This document shows positions 1 to 7,414 of a DNA stretch of 33,034 bases, in pieces. The stretch spans positions 1 to 33,034 of the forward strand of contig JANQFJ010000239.1 of NCBI GenBank assembly GCA_028277915.1, in the 5' to 3' direction. The position numbers and the translations under genes are program-made. How positions within the stretch are numbered: position 1 is the stretch's first letter; the number at the start of each line of letters is the position of its first letter. This stretch comes from Saprospiraceae bacterium (GTDB lineage: Bacteria > Bacteroidota > Bacteroidia > Chitinophagales > Saprospiraceae). A model generated the notes under the pieces. The model ran no database searches. It saw only the letters and a program-made list of their open reading frames with translations, and was not told where the DNA came from.

Positions 1-498
1 ATTTATCTTACAACCACTCGTGTTGAGTTGACCTTTGAAATGCCTTTGGCAGAGATCGTTTTTGATTTTTACGATAAATTGAAATCAATTTCCCGGGGAT
101 ATGCTTCCTTCGATTACGCACCTTTGGATTATCGTCAATCCGATTTGGTCAAGCTGGACATTCTACTCAATGGTGATCCGGTAGATGCATTATCGGCATT
201 AGTACACCGCACAAAAGCAGAAGCATTTGGCCGAAAAATTTGCCAGCGCCTGAAAGAATTATTGCCACGACAGCAATTTAAAATTGCCATTCAGGCTTCT
301 ATCGGAGCAAAAATCATCGCTCGCGAAACCATCTCGGCTTTAAGAAAAGATGTGACCGCGAAATGTTATGGCGGAGATATTACCCGTAAGCGAAAACTCC
401 TAGAAAAGCAGAAAAAAGGAAAGAAAAAGATGCGCCAGATTGGCAACGTAGAGGTTCCGCAAAAAGCATTTTTGGAAGTGCTTAAGCTGGATGAGTAA
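1..498 (+). CDS. lepA: Elongation factor 4 (LepA), C-terminal part, 5' end outside window
   Basis: The reading frame is open from the first base and closes with TAA at 496-498, giving the last 165 or so residues of LepA (EF4), the ribosome-associated GTPase that back-translocates stalled or mistranslocated ribosomes in the cytoplasm. The visible part covers the EF-G domain V-like segment ([20 protein letters not shown], then GYASFDY) and the LepA-specific C-terminal domain, recognisable from [52 protein letters not shown] and the basic [19 protein letters not shown] tail, all typical of the family. The GTPase domain lies upstream of the window. The next gene starts 26 bases after the stop. 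Nothing looks truncated apart from the window edge. Confidence 0.97.
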   Translation: MYLTTTRVELTFEMPLAEIVFDFYDKLKSISRGYASFDYAPLDYRQSDLVKLDILLNGDPVDALSALVHRTKAEAFGRKICQRLKELLPRQQFKIAIQASIGAKIIARETISALRKDVTAKCYGGDITRKRKLLEKQKKGKKKMRQIGNVEVPQKAFLEVLKLDE

Positions 499-524
499 TC
501 CTATTTTACAATTTTTTACCAATA

Positions 525-1094
525 ATGGACAATCTTGTAAATTATTTCAAAACACGGTTTCCTTTGCAAAACATTGAACCGCTTGTGGATGTTTTTTCTT
601 TTATAAAAAAGTTGAATAAAGGAGCATTTTTAATCCAACCCGGCCAACAGGCCAACTTCCTGGCTTATATCAATAAAGGTACTTTGAGAGTATATTTTAT
701 AAACGAAAAAGGCGAGGAAATTACTACTTGGTTTTCCTTTAAGGATATGTTCGTGACCGATTTACTGGCATATTATAAAGAAACTCCGGCTACCTTTTTT
801 GTGGAAGCAATTGAAGATTGTGAGCTGTTTTTAGTTCAAAAATATCAGTTGGAGCAGCTATTTCTCACTTATCCTGAATACAGCAAGTTTGGCCGGAAAT
901 TCGCTGAAAATGGCATGATAACCGTTATGGAAAGAATGGTTACTCTTCAGACCAAATCTGCTGAGGAACGATATAAAGAGCTGCTTGAACAGCCACATTT
1001 CATGCAAAAAATTCCACTGAAATATTTGGCCACTTACCTTGGTATCACCGATACTTCACTCAGTAGGATTCGAAGAAATTATTTAAAAAGCTGA
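525..1094 (+). CDS. Crp/Fnr-family transcriptional regulator
   Basis: A 189-residue protein with an N-terminal cyclic-nucleotide-binding-like beta-barrel (about residues 25-115; KGAFLIQPGQQANFLAYINKG and a GEEITTWFSFKD stretch) and a short C-terminal region (about 150-189) ending in a winged-helix recognition segment, LKYLATYLGITDTSLSRIRR. This is the usual form of the many small Crp/Fnr paralogues of Bacteroidota. The phosphate-binding cassette of cAMP-binding CRP (GE...RxS/T) is not visible at the matching place (DLLAYYKETPATFFVEAIED), and there is no Cys cluster for an Fe-S centre, so the effector is unknown. It starts 26 bases after lepA and is followed on the same strand by an alpha/beta hydrolase and a SRPBCC gene that it may control. 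Confidence 0.9.
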   Translation: MDNLVNYFKTRFPLQNIEPLVDVFSFIKKLNKGAFLIQPGQQANFLAYINKGTLRVYFINEKGEEITTWFSFKDMFVTDLLAYYKETPATFFVEAIEDCELFLVQKYQLEQLFLTYPEYSKFGRKFAENGMITVMERMVTLQTKSAEERYKELLEQPHFMQKIPLKYLATYLGITDTSLSRIRRNYLKS

Positions 1095-1167
1095 TTTCTT
1101 GCCAAATGGCAAGAGAACTTTTCTACATTTCCCTGACTTTTGTTTTGAACCAAAAATAAAAGTTAAA

Positions 1168-2073
1168 ATGAAGTACAACAAAAATTTATTTCCGTTTCGG
1201 CCCAACTGGGTGACAATTGACAACCACGATATTCATTACATCGATGAAGGAAAGGGCCAGATCATTCTGTTCAGTCATGCAGCATTAGGTTCTTCATTTA
1301 TGTATCGACGGTTTTTTACAATATTAAGGCGACAATTCAGGTGCATTGCTTTAGACTATCCGGGATTTGGCTTGTCTGTTGGACAGCCGGAGCATTTTAG
1401 TATTGTCAGCCAAAGTAAAATTTTGGAAAAATTTATTCACACGCTTAAACTCAAGGACATCATTGCATTGGGACATGATACAGGAGGCCCTTCACTTTTT
1501 AAAGTTGCAGCGGATCATCCTGAATTATTCAAAGGTCTGATACTGACGGATACCGTCATTTTTCCAACTAAAGAATATCCTAAAATTCACAACATGTTAA
1601 AACTGCTTAGCTTGGGAGTGATGGTATCCCTAAATGCCTGGACCAATTTTTTGGTGAAAATGACTATTAATTTTGGAATGGTAACCAGAAAGCTGACCAG
1701 CGCGGAAAAAGCAGTCTACTATTCCATGTTCGACACATCTGAAAAAAGGAAAAGCATTACGCAGGTTTTGACTAGTTTGAAAGAATATCCCCATTTCATG
1801 GAAAAAGTTCAATTAGGTTTTAAAGAACAACTTAATGCAAAGCCCACATTGTTGATTTATGGAGAAAAGGACCCTGTGACACAATTGGGGATACCCGACC
1901 GTATTTACAGGATGCTTGAAAATGCTGAGCTGTTTTTTGTAAAAAAAGAAGGGCATTTTCCACATGAAGGACAAGCTGAGTTGATGGAGAATATTATTTC
2001 TCAGTGGATTCAAGATCAAAATAACAAGAAGACTGACTACAGTACTTCGCTTGCCTCTTGGTGTTTCAAGTGA
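1168..2073 (+). CDS. Alpha/beta hydrolase with Asp nucleophile (haloalkane dehalogenase/epoxide hydrolase-like)
   Basis: A cytoplasmic alpha/beta-hydrolase of 301 residues. The frame is open back to a TTG at 1099, but the ATG at 1168 fits the family N-terminus (NLFPFRPNWVTIDNHDIHYI). The nucleophile elbow is GHDTGG with Asp at about residue 104, not Ser. The rest of the triad is visible as Asp in YGEKDPVT (about 235) and His in EGHFPHEG (about 263). An Asp nucleophile is characteristic of haloalkane and haloacetate dehalogenases and epoxide hydrolases. The Trp that normally follows it in haloalkane dehalogenases (HDW) is Thr here, so dehalogenase activity is doubtful. The LFSHAALGSSF region supplies the oxyanion loop and a cap domain lies between about 130 and 215. 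It sits between the Crp/Fnr gene and a SRPBCC gene on the same strand, probably one transcript. Substrate unknown. Confidence 0.85.
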   Translation: MKYNKNLFPFRPNWVTIDNHDIHYIDEGKGQIILFSHAALGSSFMYRRFFTILRRQFRCIALDYPGFGLSVGQPEHFSIVSQSKILEKFIHTLKLKDIIALGHDTGGPSLFKVAADHPELFKGLILTDTVIFPTKEYPKIHNMLKLLSLGVMVSLNAWTNFLVKMTINFGMVTRKLTSAEKAVYYSMFDTSEKRKSITQVLTSLKEYPHFMEKVQLGFKEQLNAKPTLLIYGEKDPVTQLGIPDRIYRMLENAELFFVKKEGHFPHEGQAELMENIISQWIQDQNNKKTDYSTSLASWCFK

Positions 2074-2151
2074 GTGCATTTCTCTGGATACGGAGCTACA
2101 AAGTTGATTTTAGCCGGATTTTGTAATTTTAAAGATCAAAAATCTCTGGAT

Positions 2152-2598
2152 ATGAAATTTACCTGCTCCGTAGTAATTGATCTTCCAATCGAAAAAGTGA
2201 TTAAACTTTTTGATGATCCGGACAACCTGATCGAATGGCAGGATGGCTTCGTGGCAATTGAACCAATTAGCGGGACGCCAGGAGAACCTGGTGCAAAATC
2301 TAAATTGGTGTACATGATCCGTGATCAGGAAATGGAAATCATCGAAACTTTACAAGTCAACAATCTTCCCGAAGAAAAGGCAGGACTCTACGAACACAAA
2401 CATATGGTCAATACGATGACTACACGATTTAGATCGTTAGGATCAAATAAAACAAAATACGAAGCAGAAGTCGAATACACCAAGTTTATAGGCTTTGTTC
2501 CCAAACTGATGGCCTTTTTGATGCCTGGAGTTTTCAAAAAACAAGTCCAAAAATGGCTCGATCAATTTAAATCCTTTGTGGAAGGTACGGCTGAATAA
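2152..2598 (+). CDS. SRPBCC-family (polyketide cyclase/START-like) protein
   Basis: A 148-residue protein read from the ATG at 2152. The same frame could start at a GTG at 2074, directly after the upstream stop, but the added 26 residues look unlike a domain. The opening MKFTCSVVIDLPIEKVIKLF, then DDPDNLIEWQDGF, is the characteristic beginning of SRPBCC helix-grip proteins, which hold a hydrophobic ligand in a deep cavity. A middle beta-rich part (GAKSKLVYMIRDQEMEIIET) and a C-terminal helix (FKKQVQKWLDQFKSFVEG) complete the fold. No catalytic residue can be assigned, so the ligand is unknown. It is the last gene of a probable regulator, hydrolase, SRPBCC run. A weak terminator-like hairpin follows at about 2614. 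Confidence 0.85.
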   Translation: MKFTCSVVIDLPIEKVIKLFDDPDNLIEWQDGFVAIEPISGTPGEPGAKSKLVYMIRDQEMEIIETLQVNNLPEEKAGLYEHKHMVNTMTTRFRSLGSNKTKYEAEVEYTKFIGFVPKLMAFLMPGVFKKQVQKWLDQFKSFVEGTAE

Positions 2599-2613
2599 CA
2601 ATGACTTTTTGTT

Positions 2614-2643
2614 AAAATAGAGCATGCTTTTGTGCTATTTTTA
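2614..2643 (+). terminator. Possible terminator after the SRPBCC gene
   Basis: AAAATAG at 2614-2620 can pair with CTATTTT at 2635-2641, extended by two more pairs if two bases bulge, and followed by T-rich sequence. It sits 16 bases after the SRPBCC stop. The stem is AT-rich and imperfect, so the call is weak. Confidence 0.3.
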
Positions 2644-2672
2644 TCATCATTTTAAAACAAAAAACCAAAACA

Positions 2673-3542
2673 ATGAAAAAATCAATTTTTACAATCGGAC
2701 TTTGCCTTTTCACGATCTATTGTTTTTCACAGGTTCAGAAAGTACCGATAGTAAGCGAAGGTGTTGGTCTCAATGCTTATTTGTATCAGGCGGATGGAAG
2801 TGGTTTAAAACCAACAATCATTTGGTGCCATGGAAATCCCGGAAGTGAAGTAAAAGGAGAATCCGAATTTGGAAAGGAAATGGCGAAAAGAGGCTTCAAT
2901 TTCTTTCGGTTCAACTACCGTGGACTTTGGGGAACGGATGGTGAATATACCCCCGGAACTTGTCAAAAAGACCTTAAAAACATTTTGGATTTTTTCTATA
3001 ATGAAAAAAACAGTTCAATTTACAATGTCGATACCACAAGGATCATCGTGGCGGGATATAGCCATGGTTCCAATGTTACGATAGTTTCCGCAATGTATGA
3101 TGAAAGGATCAAAGCGTTTATTTGTTTGGGTTTAGCTGATTTTAGTTACTTGAGCAGGGAGTCCTTTAATCCTGATAATGCAGGAATGAGAAAATTCAAC
3201 CATGAGGTTAAAGATGGGATATGGGGAGATGCCAACTGGGGACAAGGTAAATATGCTCGTGACTATGATAAATATATTTTCGATATCATGTTTAATAACT
3301 ACAAGTATGATTTTGTAGCTCAAGCTGAAAGATTAAAAGACAAAAGGATGTTTTTCGTTATCGGAATGAATGATGTTGTTGTTCCGATTGAAAATCATTT
3401 TTTCCCTTTATACCGACGATTAAAAGAAATGAAGCATGAAAATTTCAAATTTGAAATAACTGATTCAAACCATAGTTTTAAAAATTTATTTGAAAATGGA
3501 GATTTTGCCGAAATGATTACCAAATGGATCAATGAAAAATAA
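2673..3542 (+). CDS. Exported serine alpha/beta hydrolase
   Basis: A 289-residue protein starting at the ATG at 2673 with a clear signal peptide (MKKSIFTIGLCLFTIYCFSQ), so it probably acts in the periplasm or outside the cell. It has the alpha/beta-hydrolase fold: oxyanion region WCHGNPGSE (about residues 50-58), nucleophile elbow AGYSHGSN with Ser at about 130, acid Asp in GMNDVVVP (about 234) and catalytic His in SNHSFKN (about 267). The RYNYRG-like FNYRGLWGTDG segment resembles dienelactone hydrolase and acyl-peptidase relatives. Substrate is unknown; an esterase or peptidase is possible. It stands alone between the SRPBCC gene and a convergent CBS gene. Confidence 0.85.
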   Translation: MKKSIFTIGLCLFTIYCFSQVQKVPIVSEGVGLNAYLYQADGSGLKPTIIWCHGNPGSEVKGESEFGKEMAKRGFNFFRFNYRGLWGTDGEYTPGTCQKDLKNILDFFYNEKNSSIYNVDTTRIIVAGYSHGSNVTIVSAMYDERIKAFICLGLADFSYLSRESFNPDNAGMRKFNHEVKDGIWGDANWGQGKYARDYDKYIFDIMFNNYKYDFVAQAERLKDKRMFFVIGMNDVVVPIENHFFPLYRRLKEMKHENFKFEITDSNHSFKNLFENGDFAEMITKWINEK

Positions 3543-3606
3543 TTTGTTTTTTAGAAGAAACAGTTCATCTTTCGTCTCCAGGTTTTTTCACGTTTAAGCA
3601 GAAAAA

Positions 3607-4005
3607 TTATTCACCCAAAGAATGTTTGGCAACTAATTTTACAAAATCCAATGAACTGATCATTCCGATGATTTTTCCTTCGTCCATTACTACCAGGTGA
3701 TGTACTTTGTGTTTGAGCATCATTTTGGCGGCGGCCTGTGCGCTGGAATTCATGTGAATGACGTGAATGTTGGAAGTCATAATATCCTCAGCAACAGCTT
3801 TTCCATCAATATCCTTGTTGAGATCTGAACCGGTTATAATACCACGAATCATAACCTCAATGTCGGGTAATTTTTTTGAGTAGCGGATAATTGGGACAGC
3901 ATGAATTCTTTTGCGCTTCATGAGTGCTCTGATTTCCTTGACAGTATTCTTACCAACAGCGGTTGCTACGGGAGAGGACATAAAATCTTTGACTTGTATT
4001 CTCAT
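3607..4005 (-). CDS. CBS-pair domain protein
   Basis: A 132-residue protein made of one pair of CBS motifs and little else. The first is VKDFMSSPVATAVGKNTVKE (about residues 4-60, including HAVPIIR and GIITGSDLN); the second is AEDIMTSNIHVIHMNSSAQ (about 70-130, with KVHHLVVMDEGKIIGMISSLD). Such stand-alone Bateman modules bind adenosine nucleotides or related ligands and regulate a partner protein; the partner here is unknown. It is convergent with the upstream exported hydrolase (64 bases between stops) and divergent from the beta-lactamase-like gene, so it is probably transcribed alone. Translation starts at the ATG whose complement ends at 4005. Confidence 0.93.
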   Translation of the reverse strand: MRIQVKDFMSSPVATAVGKNTVKEIRALMKRKRIHAVPIIRYSKKLPDIEVMIRGIITGSDLNKDIDGKAVAEDIMTSNIHVIHMNSSAQAAAKMMLKHKVHHLVVMDEGKIIGMISSLDFVKLVAKHSLGE

Positions 4006-4223
4006 GGATCTTATTTTTATTGGAAAAAGGCAGACGATTAAAGGGTGGATTGATGTTGAACCTACCCTTGTTTTGTTTTCTTAAAGGTATTATCTAATTT
4101 AACTTTTTTCAAAAAATGGGTATCAGGAAAAAGAATGAACTGCCATATAAAACTAATGCGATTTTTTTAACTTCACAAATCAGAATAAATAATCTTTCTC
4201 CTTTAAATAAAATCCACCTTGCC

Positions 4224-5957
4224 ATGCTTAAAAACATTCTTGCTTTTTTACTGTTTTTAGTGATTATTTTGCCAACCGGCAATTCCCAGGAAACTTCACC
4301 CATCACAGAAGAAACCAAAAAAGTTATAAAATCCAGAGTTGATGATGGGATCAACGCCGGAATTGTAGTCGGTGTGATTGATGCTGAAGGGACACATTTT
4401 TTTAGTTATGGAGTCAAATCATACAAAAGCAAGGAGCCTGTCGATGAACATTCCATTTTTGAAATCGGATCAATCTCCAAGACTTTTACGGGAGTATTAT
4501 TGGCGGATATGGTGGTAAAAGGAGAAGTAAAACTGGATGACCCTCTACAAAAATATTTACCAGAAGGCATTACCGCCCCTGCTCGAAACGGAAAATTTAT
4601 CAAATTGGTGGAGTTGTCAAATCACACCTCTTCTTTACCAAGACTGCCAACCAATTTCAATCCTGCCAATCCTTCAAATCCTTACGTGGATTATTCAGCC
4701 AAGCAGATGTACGATTTTTTGAATAGCTACGAACTCACTCGTGATATTGGCTCTGAATACGAATATTCCAATTACGCCGTCGGACTATTAGGGCAAGTGC
4801 TGGCTGAAAAAAACGAAATGACATACGAAGATCTATTAATTGGAGTGATTGCTGATCCATTGGAACTTAAAAATACACGAGTTGTTTTTACACCAGAAAT
4901 GAAAAAAAATCTTGCAATAGGACACAGTGGTGGAATGGAAGTTGAAAATTGGGATCTGATTTCGCTTGCAGGTGCAGGCGCAATCCGATCTAATGCCGTT
5001 GATATGCTGAAATATTTAGCTGCTAATTTGGGGATGGAAAAAAGTGATTTATTTCCTGCCATGCAAATGACCCATAAAAATACCCGAGCAAAGGGTAGTG
5101 AGCCTATGGTAGGCTTAGGCTGGCATATCAGGGGGCTTGGAGAAAAGGAGGTTATTGCTCATAGCGGAGGTACAGGTGGTTATCGTACGTTCGCTGCATT
5201 TATAAAAGGAGGGAAAAAGGGTGTTGTAGTTCTAAGCAACTCTGATGTAGGCGTTGACGATATTGGAATCCATTTGTTGAATCCTGAATCTCCTTTGAGA
5301 GACATAAAACCTTCTATCAGTGGCAAATTGCGAGACGTCATGGATAGTGAAGGAATTGAGGCTGGTATAAAAGCTTATTGGCAACTGAAAAAAGAACAAG
5401 GGGACAAATTTGATTTTGGAGAAAACGAGTTGAATAATTTAGGGTATTATTATTTGGGTAAAGAAGAAATTGAAAAAGCGATTGCTGTTTTCAAAATAAA
5501 TGTAGAAGCATATCCTGAAGCATTTAATACTTATGACAGCTTAGGTGAAGCTTTTATGATAAAAGGGGAAAACGAAAAAGCCATCACCAATTATAAAAAA
5601 TCAGTTGAACTCAATCCCGGCAATCAAGGTGGAATCGAAATGTTGAAAAAATTGGGCGTTGAAGCTGAAAGCATGGTAGAAGATGTGAAAGTGGACGAAG
5701 AAGTTCTGGAAAGTTATGTCGGAAAATACGAGTTGATGCCTGGCTTTGTACTGACTGTCACCAGAGAAGGAAACCAATTGAATGTTCAGGCAACAGGGCA
5801 GGGGATGTTTCCCGTTTTTCCAAAATCTGATAATGTCTTTTATTATAAAATCGTCGCAGCTCAGCTCACTTTTAATAAAAATGAAAAAGGTGAAGTAGAA
5901 AGTGTGACCCTCAACCAAAATGGTCAGCAAATCACCGGCAAGAAATTGGAGGATTAA
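4224..5957 (+). CDS. Exported serine hydrolase, class C beta-lactamase family, with TPRs
   Basis: A 577-residue protein from the ATG at 4224, chosen because it opens a signal peptide (MLKNILAFLLFLVIILPTGN). An in-frame ATG at 4116 would add 36 residues in front of it. The penicillin-binding-protein-like serine hydrolase domain spans about residues 25-370: SxxK as SISK (Ser about 83, Lys about 86), YxN as YSN (about 181-183) and the third motif as HSGGTGG (about 313). Two TPR-like helix pairs follow (about 405-475: LGYYYLGKEEIEKAIAVF and LGEAFMIKGENEKAITNY), then a C-terminal beta domain of the DUF3471 type often found behind such enzymes. Relatives are esterases, D-aminopeptidases and carboxypeptidases rather than true beta-lactamases. 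A hairpin terminator shared with the convergent gene follows. Confidence 0.9.
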   Translation: MLKNILAFLLFLVIILPTGNSQETSPITEETKKVIKSRVDDGINAGIVVGVIDAEGTHFFSYGVKSYKSKEPVDEHSIFEIGSISKTFTGVLLADMVVKGEVKLDDPLQKYLPEGITAPARNGKFIKLVELSNHTSSLPRLPTNFNPANPSNPYVDYSAKQMYDFLNSYELTRDIGSEYEYSNYAVGLLGQVLAEKNEMTYEDLLIGVIADPLELKNTRVVFTPEMKKNLAIGHSGGMEVENWDLISLAGAGAIRSNAVDMLKYLAANLGMEKSDLFPAMQMTHKNTRAKGSEPMVGLGWHIRGLGEKEVIAHSGGTGGYRTFAAFIKGGKKGVVVLSNSDVGVDDIGIHLLNPESPLRDIKPSISGKLRDVMDSEGIEAGIKAYWQLKKEQGDKFDFGENELNNLGYYYLGKEEIEKAIAVFKINVEAYPEAFNTYDSLGEAFMIKGENEKAITNYKKSVELNPGNQGGIEMLKKLGVEAESMVEDVKVDEEVLESYVGKYELMPGFVLTVTREGNQLNVQATGQGMFPVFPKSDNVFYYKIVAAQLTFNKNEKGEVESVTLNQNGQQITGKKLED

Positions 5958-5995
5958 TAGCTGACATTATCTTTCTTGGGCAATTTAATTAACTT

Positions 5996-6027
5996 GGTTA
6001 AACTTTTTGAATTTAAAAAGTTTAACC
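5996..6027. terminator. Bidirectional intrinsic terminator between convergent genes
   Basis: A perfect 13-bp inverted repeat (5996-6008 and 6015-6027) encloses a 6-base loop. The arm GGTTAAACTTTTT carries T-rich sequence on one side and gives A-rich sequence on the other, so either transcript forms the same hairpin. It lies in the 85-base gap between the stop of the beta-lactamase-like gene (5957) and the stop of the convergent acyltransferase-like gene (6043), as expected of a shared terminator. Confidence 0.7.
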
Positions 6028-6042
6028 TACGGGAGGTATTAA

Positions 6043-7236
6043 TTACAAGTAGCTCAACCACCACTTGTCTCTGTTTAAGGCTTTATATTCCATATACTTT
6101 TTGCAAAATGGATACGACAATACCACCACAAAAATCCATGCACCATAAACCGCAAAAAGGCCATAACCATATTCATTCAAATCACCAGACATGAACTTTT
6201 GAAGGCTTAGAATCATAAGTCGCCAATCATCACCATTGACAGCTAGCACTATTAAGGCTAAAGAATGGATCAGGAAAATGTGTAAGAAATAATAAAATAA
6301 AGGAACTCTTCCAATAACTACGAGAATATCTGTAAATCGATTTTTTATGTTTTCAAAAGCATACAAAAATAGAAACGAAGGCCCCATTGTCATTAATAAA
6401 AAGAGCAATGATGGCGGATATTTTGTAAGGTTGAAAAAAGAACAAACTGTGTGGGAGAAGCTATCCTGCTTGGTCCATGGATGTAAGTCGCCATAAATAT
6501 TGATACCTCTCAAAACAAAAAACAATACCGTACATCCAAGCCCCAAACGCCAAAGCCAATTCAATCGGGTTTGAGGATTAAATCCTTTTTGGTACAAAGC
6601 GCCAAAAAGATAACCTAAAGCCATCAAACCAATCCATGGGATGACTGGATATTGTAAGTTAATTATTGAGGTTTGACTGATTGGAATAAATTGCGTTTGG
6701 TGCAAAGCATACCAAAACAAAGACTGAGGTGTAAAACCCGCAGTTGTAATCGGATCTAAAAAATTGTGACCGGCGACCAGTACAATTCCTATGGCTAAAA
6801 TGACTTTTCGTGGCAAAAAAACCAAAATCGAAAGGCAGATCATGCTCACTCCAATTGCCCACAAAACCTGCAAAACGTGGATACTGAATGAAATATCAAA
6901 AAACCATAAAAAATCATTAACAGTAACTTCTAAAATAATCAACCAAAGCCCTCTTGTCCACAAAAAGCGGGAAAGCTGCTTTTTGCTATTTCTTTTGGTT
7001 CCGTATAGAAAAGCTGAAGTTCCGGCAAGAAAAACAAAAACAGGAGCGCAAAAGTGCGTGATCCAACGGGTGAAAAACAAAAAAGGTGTGAAATTTTCGT
7101 GTGTAAAATCAGTTGGATCAACGAGGAATGAACCATAATTAAAATAATCTCGTGCATGATCCAAAGCCATGATGACCATTACCAGGCCTCTCAAAAGATC
7201 GATAGATTCAATGCGATAATGCTTGATTTTAGTCAT
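6043..7236 (-). CDS. DUF1624/HGSNAT-type integral membrane acyltransferase-like protein
   Basis: A 397-residue polytopic membrane protein with about ten hydrophobic segments. The N-terminus IESIDLLRGLVMVIMALDHARDYF matches the heparan-alpha-glucosaminide N-acetyltransferase-like catalytic family (DUF1624, YeiB-like), whose members are thought to move acyl groups across the inner membrane onto glycans. The conserved D-H of ALDHARD and the following TRWITHFCAPVFVFLAGTSAF loop are typical. The acceptor cannot be told from sequence. The gene is divergent from the PiT transporter across a 178-base region with an imperfect palindrome and convergent with the upstream serine hydrolase. Confidence 0.85.
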   Translation of the reverse strand: MTKIKHYRIESIDLLRGLVMVIMALDHARDYFNYGSFLVDPTDFTHENFTPFLFFTRWITHFCAPVFVFLAGTSAFLYGTKRNSKKQLSRFLWTRGLWLIILEVTVNDFLWFFDISFSIHVLQVLWAIGVSMICLSILVFLPRKVILAIGIVLVAGHNFLDPITTAGFTPQSLFWYALHQTQFIPISQTSIINLQYPVIPWIGLMALGYLFGALYQKGFNPQTRLNWLWRLGLGCTVLFFVLRGINIYGDLHPWTKQDSFSHTVCSFFNLTKYPPSLLFLLMTMGPSFLFLYAFENIKNRFTDILVVIGRVPLFYYFLHIFLIHSLALIVLAVNGDDWRLMILSLQKFMSGDLNEYGYGLFAVYGAWIFVVVLSYPFCKKYMEYKALNRDKWWLSYL

Positions 7237-7306
7237 GTTGGTTTTTCAGTGGATGGGTATTTAATATTTTTAAAAAGCCACACAAAAGCAGAATCATCCA
7301 GTTAAA

Positions 7307-7364
7307 GGTAACAATTATTTAACATTGCGGAAATGACACATTAACATTAAATAATTATGTTACC
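7307..7364. promoter_or_regulatory. Imperfect palindrome in the divergent acyltransferase/PiT promoter region
   Basis: The left arm GGTAACAATTATTTAA (7307-7322) and the right arm TTAAATAATTATGTTACC (7347-7364) are inverted copies differing by a two-base insertion, with a 24-base centre. The site lies between two divergent genes, 50 bases before the PiT start and 70 bases before the start of the other gene. It could be a paired operator or a hairpin in a leader. No known box is recognised. Confidence 0.4.
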
Positions 7365-7414
7365 TAATTAGAAAATGATCAATTATTTGAGATAAAGAAC
7401 TGAACACTGTAGCT

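Noticed and set aside
525..1094. Crp/Fnr-like protein as the cAMP receptor for the cyclase at 12.7-17.4 kb
   Set aside because: The phosphate-binding cassette residues of cAMP-binding CRP are not visible, the genes are 11 kb apart and small Crp/Fnr paralogues are abundant in Bacteroidota. No link can be supported from sequence.
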